Made by a program: the position numbers and the translations under genes | Shown here: piece after piece, positions 9,249 through 17,871 of the stretch | Layout: every line of letters begins with the position of its first letter | Position numbering within the stretch: position 1 is the stretch's first letter | Assembly: GCA_001596135.1 (NCBI GenBank) | Contig: CP014773.1 | Location: forward strand, 2,170,001-2,234,000 | Source: Mucilaginibacter sp. PAMC 26640 | Lineage (GTDB): Bacteria; Bacteroidota; Bacteroidia; Sphingobacteriales; Sphingobacteriaceae | DNA length: 64,000 nt | Reading direction: 5' to 3' | The notes under the pieces: generated by a model | Database searches by the model: none | The model's input: only the letters and a program-made list of their open reading frames with translations | Told to the model about the DNA's origin: nothing

Positions 9249-9806
9249 ATGTCAAGAATAGGAAAAGCACCTATAGCACTAACCAGCGGCGTTACTATCA
9301 CTGTATCTGCAGATAATGTAGTTACCGTGAAAGGCCCAAAAGGTGAGTTGCAACAGGCAGTTGATAGAGATATCATCATCGAGCAGGAAGACGGCCAGTT
9401 ATTGGTTAAACGTCCATCAGATCAAAAACGCCACAAAGCGTTACATGGTTTATACCGCTCATTAATAAATAACATGGTTGTTGGTGTAACAGAAGGCTAC
9501 AAAATTCAGCAAGAATTAGTAGGTGTAGGTTACCGTGCAACTAACACAGGTAATACTTTAGATTTAGTGTTGGGTTATTCTCACCATTACGTGTTTGAGT
9601 TACCAAAAGAAATTAAAGTTACAACCACTGCTGATAAAGGTAAAAACCCTACCATCATCCTGGAATCTAACGATAAACAATTGATAGGACAAGTAGCTGC
9701 GAAGATTCGTTCGTTACGTACACCAGAGCCTTACAAAGGTAAAGGTATCAAGTTTGTTGGCGAAATATTGAGAAGAAAAGCAGGTAAATCAGCATCTAAA
9801 AAATAA
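9249..9806 (+). CDS. rplF: 50S ribosomal protein L6
   Basis: L6, 185 residues, near the factor-binding site. [21 protein letters not shown] and the C-terminal [13 protein letters not shown] are conserved. A rare good ribosome-binding sequence (AGGAGG) lies about 12 bases before the ATG, unusual in this window. Confidence 0.98.
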   Translation: MSRIGKAPIALTSGVTITVSADNVVTVKGPKGELQQAVDRDIIIEQEDGQLLVKRPSDQKRHKALHGLYRSLINNMVVGVTEGYKIQQELVGVGYRATNTGNTLDLVLGYSHHYVFELPKEIKVTTTADKGKNPTIILESNDKQLIGQVAAKIRSLRTPEPYKGKGIKFVGEILRRKAGKSASKK

Positions 9807-9811
9807 TCGTC

Positions 9812-10156
9812 ATGAAATTATCAAGAAGAGACAGGATTAAAAAAGGCATTCGTAAACGCCTTTCAGGATCAACAGCACGCCCTCGTTTATCTGTTTACAG
9901 AAGCAACAAAGGTATCTACGCACAAATTATTGACGATGTAACCGGTAAAACACTTGTATCAGCTTCATCTTTATCAAAAGATTTCACAGCAGATGGTACC
10001 AAGTCGGATCAATCGGTAGCTGTTGGCAAAATGGTAGCTGAAAAAGCTATTGCCGCAGGTATTAAAGATGTAGTGTTTGACAGGAATGGTTATTTGTACC
10101 ACGGCCGTGTTAAATCACTGGCAGAAGGTGCACGTGAAGGTGGTTTAAACTTTTAA
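9812..10156 (+). CDS. rplR: 50S ribosomal protein L18
   Basis: L18, 114 residues, binds 5S r[23 protein letters not shown] and [20 protein letters not shown] are family signatures; length is normal. Five bases after rplF. Confidence 0.98.
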   Translation: MKLSRRDRIKKGIRKRLSGSTARPRLSVYRSNKGIYAQIIDDVTGKTLVSASSLSKDFTADGTKSDQSVAVGKMVAEKAIAAGIKDVVFDRNGYLYHGRVKSLAEGAREGGLNF

Positions 10157-10168
10157 TCGAAACAGGAA

Positions 10169-10687
10169 ATGTCAACAATCAACATAAAAAGAGTAAAAAC
10201 CAGCGAGATCGAATTAAAAGATCGCCTGGTGAGCATACAACGTGTAGCCAAAGTAACAAAAGGTGGCCGTACATTCAGCTTTTCTGCCATTGTGGTAGTA
10301 GGTGATGAGAACGGTGTTGTAGGTTACGGGTTAGGCAAAGCAAAAGAAGTTACCGAGGCAATTGCTAAGGGTATTGACGATGCTAAAAAGAACTTAGTTA
10401 AAGTTCCTATTATCAACGCTACTATCCCTCATGAGCAGATAGGTAAATTCAGTGGTGGTTTTGTATTTATCAAACCAGCAGCAAACGGTACCGGTGTTAT
10501 AGCTGGTGGTGCAATGCGTGCTGTGTTGGAAATTGCCGGTGTACATAATGTATTGGCAAAATCTAAAGGATCATCAAACCCACACAACGTGGTTAAAGCA
10601 ACTGTATCTGCATTATCACAATTACGTGATGCACACACAGTAGCTCAACAACGCGGTATCAGTTTAGGCAAAGTATTTAACGGATAA
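10169..10687 (+). CDS. rpsE: 30S ribosomal protein S5
   Basis: S5, 172 residues, involved in accuracy and mRNA unwinding. It shows the double-stranded-RNA-binding motif with [20 protein letters not shown] and GLGKAKEV, and the [13 protein letters not shown]-terminal element. In line between rplR and rpmD. Confidence 0.98.
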   Translation: MSTINIKRVKTSEIELKDRLVSIQRVAKVTKGGRTFSFSAIVVVGDENGVVGYGLGKAKEVTEAIAKGIDDAKKNLVKVPIINATIPHEQIGKFSGGFVFIKPAANGTGVIAGGAMRAVLEIAGVHNVLAKSKGSSNPHNVVKATVSALSQLRDAHTVAQQRGISLGKVFNG

Positions 10688-10693
10688 TCAGTC

Positions 10694-10873
10694 ATGTCGA
10701 AAATCAAAATAACACAGATAAAAAGCGTTATCGACAGAAGCGAGCGCCAAAAAAGAACTGTTGAGGCTTTAGGCCTTAAGAAAATTAACCACAGTGTGGA
10801 AGTTGAAGCCACTGCGGCTATTATAGGTATGGTACGTAAAGTAAACCACTTGGTAGCAGTAGAAAATATTTAA
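10694..10873 (+). CDS. rpmD: 50S ribosomal protein L30
   Basis: L30, only 59 residues. It begins MSKIKITQIKSVIDRSERQK, continues with TVEALGLKKINHSVEVE and ends GMVRKVNHLVAVENI, the classic short bacterial L30. It sits exactly between rpsE and rplO, as expected in the spc operon. Confidence 0.96.
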   Translation: MSKIKITQIKSVIDRSERQKRTVEALGLKKINHSVEVEATAAIIGMVRKVNHLVAVENI

Positions 10874-10877
10874 TATC

Positions 10878-11324
10878 ATGAATTTAAGTAATCTTAAACC
10901 TGCAGAAGGTTCTACCAAAAATAGGAAAAGAATTGGCCGTGGTACAGGTAGTGGCCGTGGCGGTACATCAACCCGTGGCCATAAAGGTGCCGGTTCACGT
11001 TCAGGTACCTCTACCAAGGTAGGGTTTGAAGGTGGCCAGATGCCATTACAGCGCCGTGTGCCTAAGGTAGGTTTTAAAAACCCTAACCGTGTGGAATATG
11101 TTGGTGTTAACCTTGACGTATTGCAAGCATTAACTGAAAAGTATACCTTAGCTACAGTTAACTTCGATACATTAAAAGAACATGGTTTGGTATCTAAGAA
11201 TGGCCTGGTTAAAATCCTTGGCCGTGGCGAGCTTACTGCCAAGTTAGAAGTTACAGCACATGCATTTACTGCTACTGCTCAAAAAGCTATTGAAGCGGCT
11301 GGCGGAACTATTGTAAAGTTATAA
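10878..11324 (+). CDS. rplO: 50S ribosomal protein L15
   Basis: L15, 148 residues, a late-assembly protein. The basic glycine-rich N-terminus (NRKRIGRGTGSGRGGTSTRG, then HKGAGSRSG) and GFEGGQMPLQRRVPKVGF are diagnostic. Six bases before secY, the conserved pairing. Confidence 0.98.
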   Translation: MNLSNLKPAEGSTKNRKRIGRGTGSGRGGTSTRGHKGAGSRSGTSTKVGFEGGQMPLQRRVPKVGFKNPNRVEYVGVNLDVLQALTEKYTLATVNFDTLKEHGLVSKNGLVKILGRGELTAKLEVTAHAFTATAQKAIEAAGGTIVKL

Positions 11325-11330
11325 TTTTCG

Positions 11331-12674
11331 ATGAAGAAATTTTTCACCACATTATCCAACATCTGGAAAATTGAGGATCTAAGAGTGCGTATAACAAACA
11401 CACTCTTATTTCTTTTGATATACCGCGTTGGTTCGTTTATCGTATTGCCGGGTGTAAATGCGGCTACTCTTAATTCTGCTAAAGCTAAAGAAGGCCTGGT
11501 AGGATTGCTGAATATGTTTGCAGGCGGATCATTCTCACGGTCTTCCATTTTTGCATTGGGTGTAATGCCTTATATTTCTGCATCCATCGTGGTTCAGTTA
11601 TTAGGTATAGCGGTGCCTTATTTTACCAAGTTACAAAAGGAGGGTGAAAGCGGCCGTAACAAGCTTAATCAGTGGACCCGTTATCTAACAATAGCGATCA
11701 CTGCGTTGCAGGCTATTGGTTACCTGAAATCTCAGGTTGGAGCTGATGCAATGCTGATCCCAAATCCATACTTTATTATCCTAAATACTTTCGTATTAAC
11801 CGCAGGTACATTATTTGTAATGTGGTTAGGTGAAAAGATCACTGATAAGGGTATTGGAAATGGTATTTCGCTAATCATTATGGTGGGTATTATAGCCCAG
11901 TTGCCAAGTGCTTTCGTTACTGAATTTCAATCCCGTACCGGTGGAGCTGGTGGTTTAATTACCTTCATCGTTGAAATTGTAGCACTGTTGGGTGTGGTAA
12001 TGTTTACCATCCTCATTGTGCAGGGAACACGCAAGATTGCTGTACAATACGCAAAACGTATTGTGGGTAACAAACAATACGGTGGCGTACGCCAGTACAT
12101 ACCTTTAAAGGTAAATGCTGCCGGTGTAATGCCAATCATTTTTGCGCAGGCATTAATGTTTATACCTAATACAATTGCCCAGTTTTATCCCGGTGCAGCA
12201 TCAAACGGAATTTTGATCGCGTTATCAAATTACAACTCGTGGCAACATAACCTCGTATTTGCTATATTGATCATTCTGTTCACTTATTTCTATACGGCAA
12301 TTACCGTTAATCCTAAACAGATGAGCGATGATATGAAGAAGAATGGTGGTTTTATACCGGGTGTAGCGCCAGGTAATGCCACTACAACCTTTATTGATGA
12401 GGTGATCTCAAAGATCACTTTACCTGGATCTATCTTTTTAGCTATTGTTGCCATTATACCGGCTATTGCCAGTATGGTTGGAGTAAGCAGCTTATTTGCA
12501 AGGTTCTTTGGTGGTACATCGCTGATCATTCTTGTAGGGGTTGTGTTAGATACTTTACAGCAGATAGAAAGCCACTTATTAATGCGTCATTACGATGGAT
12601 TAATGAAGACAGGCCGGATCAAAGGGCGCTCAGGCGTTCCTGCAGCTGCTGGTACTACACCAACAGCCATCTAA
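11331..12674 (+). CDS. secY: Protein translocase subunit SecY
   Basis: SecY, 447 residues, the channel of the general secretory pathway in the inner membrane. About ten hydrophobic segments; the plug region carries LLNMFAGGSFSRSSIFALG, a cytoplasmic loop holds GNGISLIIMVGI, and PLKVNAAGVMPIIFA and SHLLMRHYDGLMKTGRIKGR are conserved. Placed after rplO as in most bacteria. Confidence 0.98.
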   Translation: MKKFFTTLSNIWKIEDLRVRITNTLLFLLIYRVGSFIVLPGVNAATLNSAKAKEGLVGLLNMFAGGSFSRSSIFALGVMPYISASIVVQLLGIAVPYFTKLQKEGESGRNKLNQWTRYLTIAITALQAIGYLKSQVGADAMLIPNPYFIILNTFVLTAGTLFVMWLGEKITDKGIGNGISLIIMVGIIAQLPSAFVTEFQSRTGGAGGLITFIVEIVALLGVVMFTILIVQGTRKIAVQYAKRIVGNKQYGGVRQYIPLKVNAAGVMPIIFAQALMFIPNTIAQFYPGAASNGILIALSNYNSWQHNLVFAILIILFTYFYTAITVNPKQMSDDMKKNGGFIPGVAPGNATTTFIDEVISKITLPGSIFLAIVAIIPAIASMVGVSSLFARFFGGTSLIILVGVVLDTLQQIESHLLMRHYDGLMKTGRIKGRSGVPAAAGTTPTAI

Positions 12675-12682
12675 TATAAAAC

Positions 12683-13474
12683 ATGTCTAAGATCATTTAT
12701 AAGTCTATTGAAGAGATAGAGCTGATAAGAGAAAGTTCTTTACTTGTTTCCAAAACACACGGGGAAATAGCCAAGGTTATAGGCCCCGGTGTAACTACAC
12801 TCGAATTAAACAAATTAGCCGAGACCTTTATCCGTGATAATGGAGGGGTCCCGGCTTTTTTGAATTACGGGGGATTCCCATATTCATTATGTATTTCGCT
12901 TAACGATCAGGTGGTACACGGTTTTCCGAGTAAAAAGCCCTTGGTTGACGGTGATCTTGTATCTGTTGATTGCGGTGTTGTTCTGAACAAATTCTACGGA
13001 GACTCGGCCTATACTTTTGCCATTGGCGAAGTTGATGAGCAGACTAAAAAGCTGATGCGGGTAACCAAAGAATGCCTGGATCTGGGTATTGAGAAAGCGG
13101 TAGTTGGAATGCGAATAGGCGACGTTGGTTATGCCATACAAGAGCATGCTGAAAAAAACGGATTTGGTGTAGTAAAGGAACTCGTAGGTCATGGTGTAGG
13201 TACACGCCTTCACGAAAAGCCGGAGGTACCAAATTACGGCAAACGTGGGTCGGGCATCAAATTGGAGGAAGGTATGGTTATCGCCATTGAGCCAATGATT
13301 AACGCTGGCCGTGCCGGTGTTAAGTTTTGGGATGATGGATGGACCGTATCAACGGTTGATAAGAAACCATCCGCCCATTATGAGCACACAGTTGCTGTTA
13401 AAAAGGGCAAAGCAGACATTTTATCAACGTTTTCGTACATTGATAAAGTTTTACAAGAAAAATCGAATAATTAA
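12683..13474 (+). CDS. map: Methionine aminopeptidase, type I
   Basis: Removes initiator methionine from nascent proteins. The 263-residue protein has all five metal ligands: D96 and D107 (VSVDCGVVLNKFYGDSAYTF), H170 (GHGVGTRLHEKP), E203 (AIEPM) and E234 (YEHTV), plus substrate-contact H79. Eight bases after secY. A second, divergent copy lies at 61086. Confidence 0.97.
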   Translation: MSKIIYKSIEEIELIRESSLLVSKTHGEIAKVIGPGVTTLELNKLAETFIRDNGGVPAFLNYGGFPYSLCISLNDQVVHGFPSKKPLVDGDLVSVDCGVVLNKFYGDSAYTFAIGEVDEQTKKLMRVTKECLDLGIEKAVVGMRIGDVGYAIQEHAEKNGFGVVKELVGHGVGTRLHEKPEVPNYGKRGSGIKLEEGMVIAIEPMINAGRAGVKFWDDGWTVSTVDKKPSAHYEHTVAVKKGKADILSTFSYIDKVLQEKSNN

Positions 13475-13485
13475 AATATTTTTAT

Positions 13486-13493
13486 TAATTTTG
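13486..13493 (+). promoter_or_regulatory. -7 promoter element before infA
   Basis: TAATTTTG matches TAnnTTTG and lies 45 bases before the infA ATG. The -33 region is AT-rich without a clear TTG, so this is a weaker candidate than the rplC promoter. It would allow infA-rpmJ-alpha operon expression separate from secY. Confidence 0.4.
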
Positions 13494-13537
13494 CATCCCG
13501 GTTTTGGGGTGTATAATTAAGTAATAATCAATAAAAT

Positions 13538-13756
13538 ATGGCTAAACAATCATCGATCGAGCAGGACGGTACAATTCGGGAAGCGTTGTCAAATGCAATG
13601 TTCAGAGTTGAGCTTGAAAACGGTCATGAGATTATTGCACACATATCGGGTAAAATGCGTATGCACTATATCAAAATTCTTCCTGGTGACAGGGTGAAGT
13701 TAGAGATGAGCCCGTATGATTTAACAAAAGGAAGAATAACCTACAGATATAAATAA
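13538..13756 (+). CDS. infA: Translation initiation factor IF-1
   Basis: IF-1, 72 residues, an OB-fold protein that occupies the A site during initiation. [40 protein letters not shown] and the ending [12 protein letters not shown] are textbook. Followed by rpmJ after seven bases. Confidence 0.98.
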   Translation: MAKQSSIEQDGTIREALSNAMFRVELENGHEIIAHISGKMRMHYIKILPGDRVKLEMSPYDLTKGRITYRYK

Positions 13757-13763
13757 CAACGAG

Positions 13764-13880
13764 ATGAAAGTTAGAGCATCCATTAAAAAACGCAGTGTTG
13801 ATTGCAAGATCATCCGCCGTAACGGGAAACTTTATGTGATAAACAAAAAGAATCCTAAATACAAACAGCGTCAGGGATAA
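13764..13880 (+). CDS. rpmJ: 50S ribosomal protein L36 (zinc ligands mostly lost)
   Basis: L36, 38 residues: [20 protein letters not shown], then [18 protein letters not shown]. Of the usual C-C-C-H zinc site only Cys14 remains; the other positions are Ser11, Asn27 and Tyr33. This is therefore a zinc-free variant. Confidence 0.95.
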   Translation: MKVRASIKKRSVDCKIIRRNGKLYVINKKNPKYKQRQG

Positions 13881-13905
13881 TTAAGAAAATTGTAGTGATC
13901 CGTAC

Positions 13906-13922
13906 AACGGTGGCCCGCCGTT
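13906..13922 (+). promoter_or_regulatory. Hairpin in the rpsM leader
   Basis: AACGG (13906-13910) and CCGTT (13918-13922) pair around TGGCCCG, about 30 bases before rpsM. This is where S4 binds the alpha-operon mRNA in E. coli. Regulation here is inferred from position only. Confidence 0.3.
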
Positions 13923-13952
13923 CGGTTATTACGTAAAAACACAAAGAAAAAT

Positions 13953-14330
13953 ATGGCAAGGATCTCCGGTATTGATTTACCAAAGAACAAAAGAGGCGTT
14001 ATAGGTTTAACCTATATTTACGGTATAGGCCGTTCAACCGCCGAAGTAATTTTGAAACAGGCTGAAATTGATGAAAATATCAAAGTTCAGGACTGGAATG
14101 ATGAGCAGTTAACTGCTATCCGTACGATCATCAACGATCAGATCAAGGTAGAAGGTTCGTTGCGTTCTGAAGTTCAGTTGAACATCAAACGTTTAATGGA
14201 TATCGGTTGCTACCGTGGTACCCGTCACCGTAAAGGCTTGCCGTTACGTGGTCAGCGTACTAAAAACAACTCACGTACCCGTAAAGGAAAACGTAAAACA
14301 GTTGCTAACAAAAAGAAAGCTACTAAATAG
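13953..14330 (+). CDS. rpsM: 30S ribosomal protein S13
   Basis: S13, 125 residues, contacts P-site tRNA and the large subunit. [30 protein letters not shown] and [20 protein letters not shown] followed by a basic tail are signatures. First gene of the alpha operon. Confidence 0.98.
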   Translation: MARISGIDLPKNKRGVIGLTYIYGIGRSTAEVILKQAEIDENIKVQDWNDEQLTAIRTIINDQIKVEGSLRSEVQLNIKRLMDIGCYRGTRHRKGLPLRGQRTKNNSRTRKGKRKTVANKKKATK

Positions 14331-14349
14331 TAAATAATGATTGGTGAGT

Positions 14350-14370
14350 GGCAGGTATTGATACCATGCC
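14350..14370 (+). promoter_or_regulatory. Hairpin in the rpsM-rpsK spacer
   Basis: GGCAGGTAT (14350-14358) pairs with ATACC/TGCC across a two-base TG turn with one bulged A. It sits in a 131-base spacer (14331-14461), long for neighbours that are normally adjacent; the rest of the spacer is AT-rich with imperfect repeats of AATTC. There is no T-tract, so it is not a terminator. Confidence 0.35.
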
Positions 14371-14461
14371 CTTCGCCAGGAATATAAAATTATAAAAACG
14401 GTTAATGGGTCCGAATTAGAATTCACTAATTCAGTAATTCATCAACTCAATAATTAAGACA

Positions 14462-14851
14462 ATGGCAAAAACCAAAAAAGTTACCAAGAAACGCATTGTA
14501 ATTGTAGAGTCGGTTGGCGAAGCACACATCAATGCAACTTTTAACAATATCATTATTACCCTTACCAACAAAAGCGGCCAGGCAGTGTCATGGTCATCTG
14601 CTGGTAAAATGGGTTTTAAAGGTTCTAAGAAAAACACACCATACGCTGCTGGTCAGGCTGCTGCCGATTGCGGTAAAGTAGCTTACGATTTAGGCTTACG
14701 TAAGGTTGAAGTTTTTGTTAAAGGTCCTGGTTCAGGCCGCGAATCTGCAATACGTACATTGCAAACAACCGGTATCGAAGTAACTACCATTAAGGACATC
14801 ACACCGCTTCCACACAACGGTTGCCGTCCATCAAAACGCAGAAGAGTTTAA
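14462..14851 (+). CDS. rpsK: 30S ribosomal protein S11
   Basis: S11, 129 residues, on the platform near the E site. [35 protein letters not shown] and [18 protein letters not shown] are diagnostic. In the alpha operon between rpsM and rpsD. Confidence 0.99.
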   Translation: MAKTKKVTKKRIVIVESVGEAHINATFNNIIITLTNKSGQAVSWSSAGKMGFKGSKKNTPYAAGQAAADCGKVAYDLGLRKVEVFVKGPGSGRESAIRTLQTTGIEVTTIKDITPLPHNGCRPSKRRRV

Positions 14852-14918
14852 TTCACTAAATTTTTAAAGCTAAGATTCGGCAGCTACAGGCTGTTTGATA
14901 CTTTAAAACACACAAATA

Positions 14919-15527
14919 ATGGCAAGATATACAGGCCCAAAATCAAAAATTGCGCGTAGGTTCCGCGAGCCGATCTTCGGTCCGGACAAGGCGTTGGAAA
15001 GAAAAAACTACCCACCCGGAATGCATGGCGCTTCTAAAAGAAGAGGAAAGCAATCTGAGTACGCGGTACAGTTAATGGAAAAACAAAAAGTTAAATATAC
15101 TTATGGTGTATTAGAGCGTCAGTTCGAGAACTTGTTCCATACTGCATCAGCAAAAGATGGTATCACTGGTGAAAACTTGTTGAAGTTCCTGGAAGCACGT
15201 TTGGATAATGCAGTTTACCGTTTAGGTATTGCTCCAACACGTTCTGGTGCACGCCAGTTAGTTGGTCACAAACACATTACTGTTAATGGTTCTGTTGTAA
15301 ATATTGCATCATACCAATTAAGAGCTGGTGACGTTATCGCTGTTCGTGAAAAATCGAAGTCTCTTGAGGCTATCAGTAATTCTGTTGCTGGTCGTAAGAT
15401 TAACAAATATAGCTGGTTGGAATGGGATGCTGCCGAATTAACAGGCAAGTTCTTAAATTATCCAAACCGCGATGAGATACCAGAGAACATTAAGGAAAAC
15501 CTTATTGTGGAGTTGTACTCAAAATAA
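14919..15527 (+). CDS. rpsD: 30S ribosomal protein S4
   Basis: S4, 202 residues, primary 16S binder and, in E. coli, repressor of the alpha operon. [15 protein letters not shown], the S4 RNA-binding fold [19 protein letters not shown] and [14 protein letters not shown], and the C-terminal IVELYSK are all present. A 191-base spacer with inverted repeats follows. Confidence 0.98.
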   Translation: MARYTGPKSKIARRFREPIFGPDKALERKNYPPGMHGASKRRGKQSEYAVQLMEKQKVKYTYGVLERQFENLFHTASAKDGITGENLLKFLEARLDNAVYRLGIAPTRSGARQLVGHKHITVNGSVVNIASYQLRAGDVIAVREKSKSLEAISNSVAGRKINKYSWLEWDAAELTGKFLNYPNRDEIPENIKENLIVELYSK

Positions 15528-15531
15528 GAAT

Positions 15532-15687
15532 TAGATTTGAGATGAGAGATATGAGATTTGAGATTGATTCGCAAATCCCATATCTCAATTTTCAGTTTAC
15601 AACATTTACAATTTCAGGCGATTTGGATAGGGGTTTTCGGGAGTGGCGTTTTAGTTCACACATCTCATATCTCGCATCTCAAATCTA
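15532..15687 (+). repeat. Inverted-repeat element between rpsD and rpoA
   Basis: A 25-base arm at 15532-15556 (TAGATTTGAGATGAGAGATA...) recurs inverted at 15663-15687 with 24 of 25 matches. Inside, a partial second pair (GAGATTTGAGATT / CATATCTCAATT) nests. No coding potential. It resembles a small non-autonomous palindromic element inserted in the alpha operon. Confidence 0.7.
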
Positions 15688-15718
15688 TTATCAAACTAAC
15701 AATAAACAAAAGATATAA

Positions 15719-16711
15719 ATGGCAATTTTAGCATTTCAAAAACCAGACAAGGTTATCATGCAGAAATCAAATGATTTTGATGGCACGTTTGAGTTTCGTC
15801 CGTTAGAACCAGGCTTCGGTGTAACCATTGGTAATGCTCTGCGTCGTATCTTACTTTCTTCATTAGAAGGGTATGCTATCACTTCAGTACGTATATCTGG
15901 CGTGATGCATGAGTTTTCAACCATCAAAGGTGTGGTAGAAGACGTTACCGAGATCATCCTTAATTTAAAACAAGTTCGTTTTAAAAAGACAGGTGAATCT
16001 GGCGATAATGAGAAAATATTTGTGATCATTAACGGTCAGGATGCTTTTAAGGCAGGCGACGTGAGTAAATTTTCAAACAATTTTACTGTATTGAACCCTG
16101 ATCTTGTTATTTGTAACATGGATTCATCAGTAACGCTTGAAGTTGAGCTTACTGTTGCTAAGGGCCGTGGTTACATTTCTAACGAAGAAAATAAAAACCC
16201 GGATGCTAACGTAGGGGTTATAGCTATCGATTCTATCTTTACGCCTATAAAAAACGTTAAATACACGCTTGAAAATTACCGTGTAGAGCAAAAAACGGAT
16301 TATGAAAAATTGATCCTTGATATCTCTACAGATGGTTCTATTCATCCGGAAGATGCGTTAAAGCAAGCCGCTAAGATCCTGATCCAGCACTTTATGCTTT
16401 TCTCTGATGAGAATATGATGTTGGAAGCACAAGCTAAAGAGGAGACAAAAGAAGTTGATGAAGAAATTCTTCATATGCGTAAGATCTTGAAAACCGAATT
16501 GGTTGATCTTGATCTTAGTGTACGTGCATTGAATTGCTTAAAAGCTGCTGATATCCGCAGCCTGGCCGACTTGGTTTCTTACGATGTAGCTGATATGCTT
16601 AAATTCAGAAACTTTGGTAAAAAATCATTAACTGAAATTCAGGACCTGGTTAAATCAAAAGGTTTATCTTTTGGTATGAACCTGGCTAAATTTAAGTTAG
16701 ACGAAGAATAA
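15719..16711 (+). CDS. rpoA: DNA-directed RNA polymerase subunit alpha
   Basis: Alpha subunit, 330 residues. The N-terminal dimerisation domain has [20 protein letters not shown]; the C-terminal DNA/activator-binding domain has [20 protein letters not shown] and [16 protein letters not shown]. Normal length. It lies between rpsD and rplQ as usual, but with long repeat-containing spacers on both sides. Confidence 0.99.
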   Translation: MAILAFQKPDKVIMQKSNDFDGTFEFRPLEPGFGVTIGNALRRILLSSLEGYAITSVRISGVMHEFSTIKGVVEDVTEIILNLKQVRFKKTGESGDNEKIFVIINGQDAFKAGDVSKFSNNFTVLNPDLVICNMDSSVTLEVELTVAKGRGYISNEENKNPDANVGVIAIDSIFTPIKNVKYTLENYRVEQKTDYEKLILDISTDGSIHPEDALKQAAKILIQHFMLFSDENMMLEAQAKEETKEVDEEILHMRKILKTELVDLDLSVRALNCLKAADIRSLADLVSYDVADMLKFRNFGKKSLTEIQDLVKSKGLSFGMNLAKFKLDEE

Positions 16712-16718
16712 CAATTGA

Positions 16719-16787
16719 GAGGCAGGAGTGTAAGATGTGGGAAGCAAGACTATTTTCTTGAATCTTTATGTCTTTGTTCTTGATTCT
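16719..16787 (+). repeat. Intergenic repeat before rplQ, related to the one before hemE
   Basis: GAGGCAGGAGTGTAAGATGT, then GGGAAGCAAGAC, is nearly the same as GAGGCAAGACTTTAAGCGTC, then AGGAAGCAAGAT at 37768. The downstream part contains TTCTTGAATCTTTATGTC and TTGTTCTTGATTCT, which partly complement the first half. A dispersed, partly decayed palindromic element. Confidence 0.6.
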
Positions 16788-16861
16788 AAAACTAGCGTAA
16801 TTCCGCGGGCTTGATTAAGAAAAGTCGCCCAACGGTATGCACGTGCAAAAATTAAAAAACA

Positions 16862-17425
16862 ATGAGACACGGTAAAAAAGTAAACCATTTAGGCCGCACA
16901 GACAGCCATCGTAAAGCGATGATGTCTAACATGGCATCTTCGCTTATTCAACACAAGCGCATTACAACAACCTTAGCTAAGGCAAAAGCTTTACGCGGGT
17001 ATGTTGAACCATTATTAACTAAATCAAAGAATGATACTACGCATTCTCGTCGTACAGTATTTAGTTACTTACAGGATAAAGAAGTAGTAAGCATGCTGTT
17101 CCGCGATGTTGCTGAGAAAATTGCTAACCGCCCGGGTGGTTATACACGTATCGTGAAATTAGAGAATCGTTTAGGTGATAATGCTGAAATGGCGATCATC
17201 GAGCTGGTTGACTACAACACTGTTTACGGTAAAGATGTAGCTGCTAAAACGGAAAAGAAATCAACACGTCGTCGTGGTGGTGCTGCTAAAGCGAAAACTA
17301 CTGATGCACCTGTTGAAGCTGCTCCAGTTGCTGATGCTGCTCCGGTTGCTGAAGCTGCTCCGGCTGTAGAAGAAGCTCCTGCAGCTCCTGCTAAGAATGA
17401 AGAAAATGCAGAAAAAGGCGAGTAA
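16862..17425 (+). CDS. rplQ: 50S ribosomal protein L17 with Ala/Pro/Glu-rich tail
   Basis: L17, 187 residues; E. coli L17 has 127. [40 protein letters not shown] and [20 protein letters not shown] are canonical. After about residue 125 comes a basic stretch ([14 protein letters not shown]) and then a low-complexity tail of [12 protein letters not shown] units. A strong terminator follows. Last gene of the cluster. Confidence 0.97.
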   Translation: MRHGKKVNHLGRTDSHRKAMMSNMASSLIQHKRITTTLAKAKALRGYVEPLLTKSKNDTTHSRRTVFSYLQDKEVVSMLFRDVAEKIANRPGGYTRIVKLENRLGDNAEMAIIELVDYNTVYGKDVAAKTEKKSTRRRGGAAKAKTTDAPVEAAPVADAAPVAEAAPAVEEAPAAPAKNEENAEKGE

Positions 17426-17445
17426 TTAGCCCGTTACTGATATTG

Positions 17446-17477
17446 AAAACGGCTTCCAAATTTTGGAGGCCGTTTTT
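17446..17477 (+). terminator. Terminator of the ribosomal cluster
   Basis: AAAACGGCTTCCAAA (17446-17460) and TTTGGAGGCCGTTTT (17462-17476) are complementary with one G-T pair and end in a T tract. A classical intrinsic terminator 20 bases after the rplQ stop. Confidence 0.9.
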
Positions 17478-17871
17478 GTTTTAGGTTGTTGTACCAACTA
17501 ATTTTAATCACGGTAGTCGCTGAGCAGGCACTGAGCATTGTAAACGTTTTATTTTATTTGAGTCAAACTTTCCGATGCTAAAATTTAGGTTTCGCTCATT
17601 GTTTTAATTGCTGCTATGCTGCCAATCTGAATGTTTCGCTTCAGATACGGGGCTCACTTTCTTGCTTCTAGTAATTTCCTCGGTAAACTAATACCCAATC
17701 CCCCGGGCTCTCTTGTTTAAATGACCTGTTGGAAATGCTTTCATCGGTTTGTGTCCATCTAAATTTAGTTACTCAGTTTCATTTGCTGCTGATTAATAAT
17801 CCTCCTTTCATTTTTCTTGATTTTAAAAACCCTTAACCCTTTATCAGGTTAGTCTATTATAAAGTTTTAAT
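17478..17871. other. Non-coding spacer between rplQ and poxB
   Basis: About 390 bases with no credible open frame and no RNA gene seen. It is AT-rich near the poxB start. I found no full TTG/TAnnTTTG promoter; some transcription signal for poxB must lie here. Confidence 0.5.

Noticed and set aside
10769..11242. Long antisense frame over rpmD-rplO
   Set aside because: Shadow of highly biased ribosomal codons; the plus strand holds confirmed L30 and L15.
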